Part shown: positions 6,194 through 6,846 of the stretch, one piece after another
How the letters are laid out: the number at the start of each line of letters is the position of its first letter
Position numbering within the stretch: position 1 is the first letter of the stretch
NCBI GenBank assembly: GCA_964228555.1
Contig: CAXQZU010000051.1
Span: 1 to 6,846, forward strand
Source of the DNA: CAXQZU01 sp964228555
GTDB taxonomy: Bacteria > Planctomycetota > PLA2 > JAEUHO01
DNA: 6,846 nt
Direction of reading: 5' to 3'
Translations under genes and position numbers: made by a program
The notes under the pieces: model-generated
The model's database searches: none
The model's input: the letters and a program-made list of their open reading frames with translations, nothing else
What the model was told of the DNA's origin: nothing

Positions 6194-6846
6194 ATGCCGG
6201 ACTCTGAACTCGCGCTGGTTCTCAACGAAGTCCGTGCCCGGATCAAGCAGAACGGCGGCAGGGGGCTCAACGAGCAGAACACAAAGGCCACGCTGATCGA
6301 GCCGGTCCTCAGGGCGCTCAGATGGAACACGGAGGACGTCGAAGAGGTCGTGCGGGAGTACACGTCGGAGAAGAAGGGGAATCCCGTTGACTACGGCCTA
6401 CTGACCAGCCGTCAACCTCGCCTGTTCGTAGAGGCGAAGCCACTGCATGCGCCCATGGGCGACTCCAAGTGGGCTACCCAGATCATGAGTTACGCCGTGG
6501 TCGCCGGCGTCACTTGGATGGTGCTCACGAACGGCGACGAGTACCGCATCTACAACGCGCACGCCAAGGTGCCGATCGAAGAGAAGCTCTGGCGCGCGGT
6601 GAAGGTGAGTGATGCCACCCCGATTGTAGAAGAGACCCTCGAGCTCCTGGCACGAGACCGGCTGGACGAGAACCGCATCGACGGCATGTGGCAAGCGCAC
6701 TTCGTGGACCGCAAGGTCAAGGTGGCGCTTGAGGACCTGCTGGGTGGCAGTGGTCGGGAGCACATGATTGGCCTCGTCCGGAAGCGCGTACCGGATCTGA
6801 GCCCCAGCGAGATACGTTCCTCGCTGCGACGCTGTCGCCCCACGCT
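6194..6846 (+). CDS. HsdR_N-like restriction nuclease, N-terminal 217 residues (runs off the window)
   Basis: The reading frame is open from ATG 6194 to the window edge, with no stop, so the gene is partial at its 3' end. The product resembles the N-terminal nuclease domain of type I restriction R subunits and related stand-alone restriction (type IV-like) proteins. A conserved helix NTKATLIEPVLRALRW (29-44) precedes the PD-(D/E)XK core: D66 in PVDYGL, E80 and K82 in LFVEAK, and Q96 in ATQIMSYA. VLTNGDEYRIYN (110-121) then matches the family's closing strands. Residues 130-217 (LWRAVKVSD, ELLARDRL, MWQAHFVDRKV) match the helical region after the nuclease in short family members, not a helicase, so a stand-alone protein of about 300-400 residues is more likely than a full HsdR. 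It would cut DNA in the cytoplasm. GC content is visibly lower than in the neighbours, and codons such as CTA, GTA, ATA and AGA appear, suggesting a different origin. Confidence 0.85.
   Translation, partial: MPDSELALVLNEVRARIKQNGGRGLNEQNTKATLIEPVLRALRWNTEDVEEVVREYTSEKKGNPVDYGLLTSRQPRLFVEAKPLHAPMGDSKWATQIMSYAVVAGVTWMVLTNGDEYRIYNAHAKVPIEEKLWRAVKVSDATPIVEETLELLARDRLDENRIDGMWQAHFVDRKVKVALEDLLGGSGREHMIGLVRKRVPDLSPSEIRSSLRRCRPT

Noticed and set aside
6398..6763. A minus-strand open frame opposite the restriction nuclease
   Set aside because: It is antisense to a frame with the VDY...EAK nuclease core, family-matching flanks and a strong ribosome site.

Overview
The window is a very GC-rich (roughly 70-75% G+C by eye) bacterial segment. 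Its codons end almost always in G or C, which fits a high-GC Pseudomonadota, Myxococcota or actinobacterial chromosome. Nothing in it fixes the taxon. There is no rRNA, tRNA, CRISPR array, transposase or integrase. The gene content looks like part of a defence or restriction island.

Left to right. (1) Positions 5-298 (+) encode a 97-residue basic protein with one C-terminal membrane segment, function unknown. (2) Positions 5193-295 (-) encode one giant protein of 1632 residues that fills about 70% of the window. It has a DUF4011-type N-terminus, a split superfamily-1 (UPF1-like) helicase with all main motifs intact, a Vsr/MTES_1575-type PD-(D/E)XK nuclease domain, and a DUF3320-type C-terminus. 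This architecture is that of a stand-alone anti-invader helicase-nuclease. Genes 1 and 2 converge, and their stop codons share the palindrome CTAG. (3) A short divergent spacer follows, with a candidate minus-strand promoter. (4) Positions about 5312-5608 (+) hold a shortened gene that keeps only the C-terminal module of the DUF2924 family, a module resembling the RAMA domains attached to restriction enzymes. (5) Positions 5605-5994 (+) hold an unrecognised 129-residue gene that overlaps the previous stop by GTGA and is probably translationally coupled to it. (6) A 199-bp spacer follows. (7) From 6194 to the right edge lies the start of a restriction-type nuclease (HsdR_N-like, PD-(D/E)XK), cut by the window. 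It is visibly less GC-rich and uses codons rare in its neighbours, suggesting separate acquisition.

Working together (inference): two different PD-(D/E)XK nucleases, one fused to a helicase and one HsdR_N-like, flank a small coupled gene pair whose first member has a RAMA-like module. The helicase-nuclease reads leftwards and the other three genes read rightwards from a common divergent region. This could be one multi-gene defence locus, or separate systems collected at one site. The sequence alone does not decide, but the DUF2924-like fragment plus unknown gene is the least explained part.
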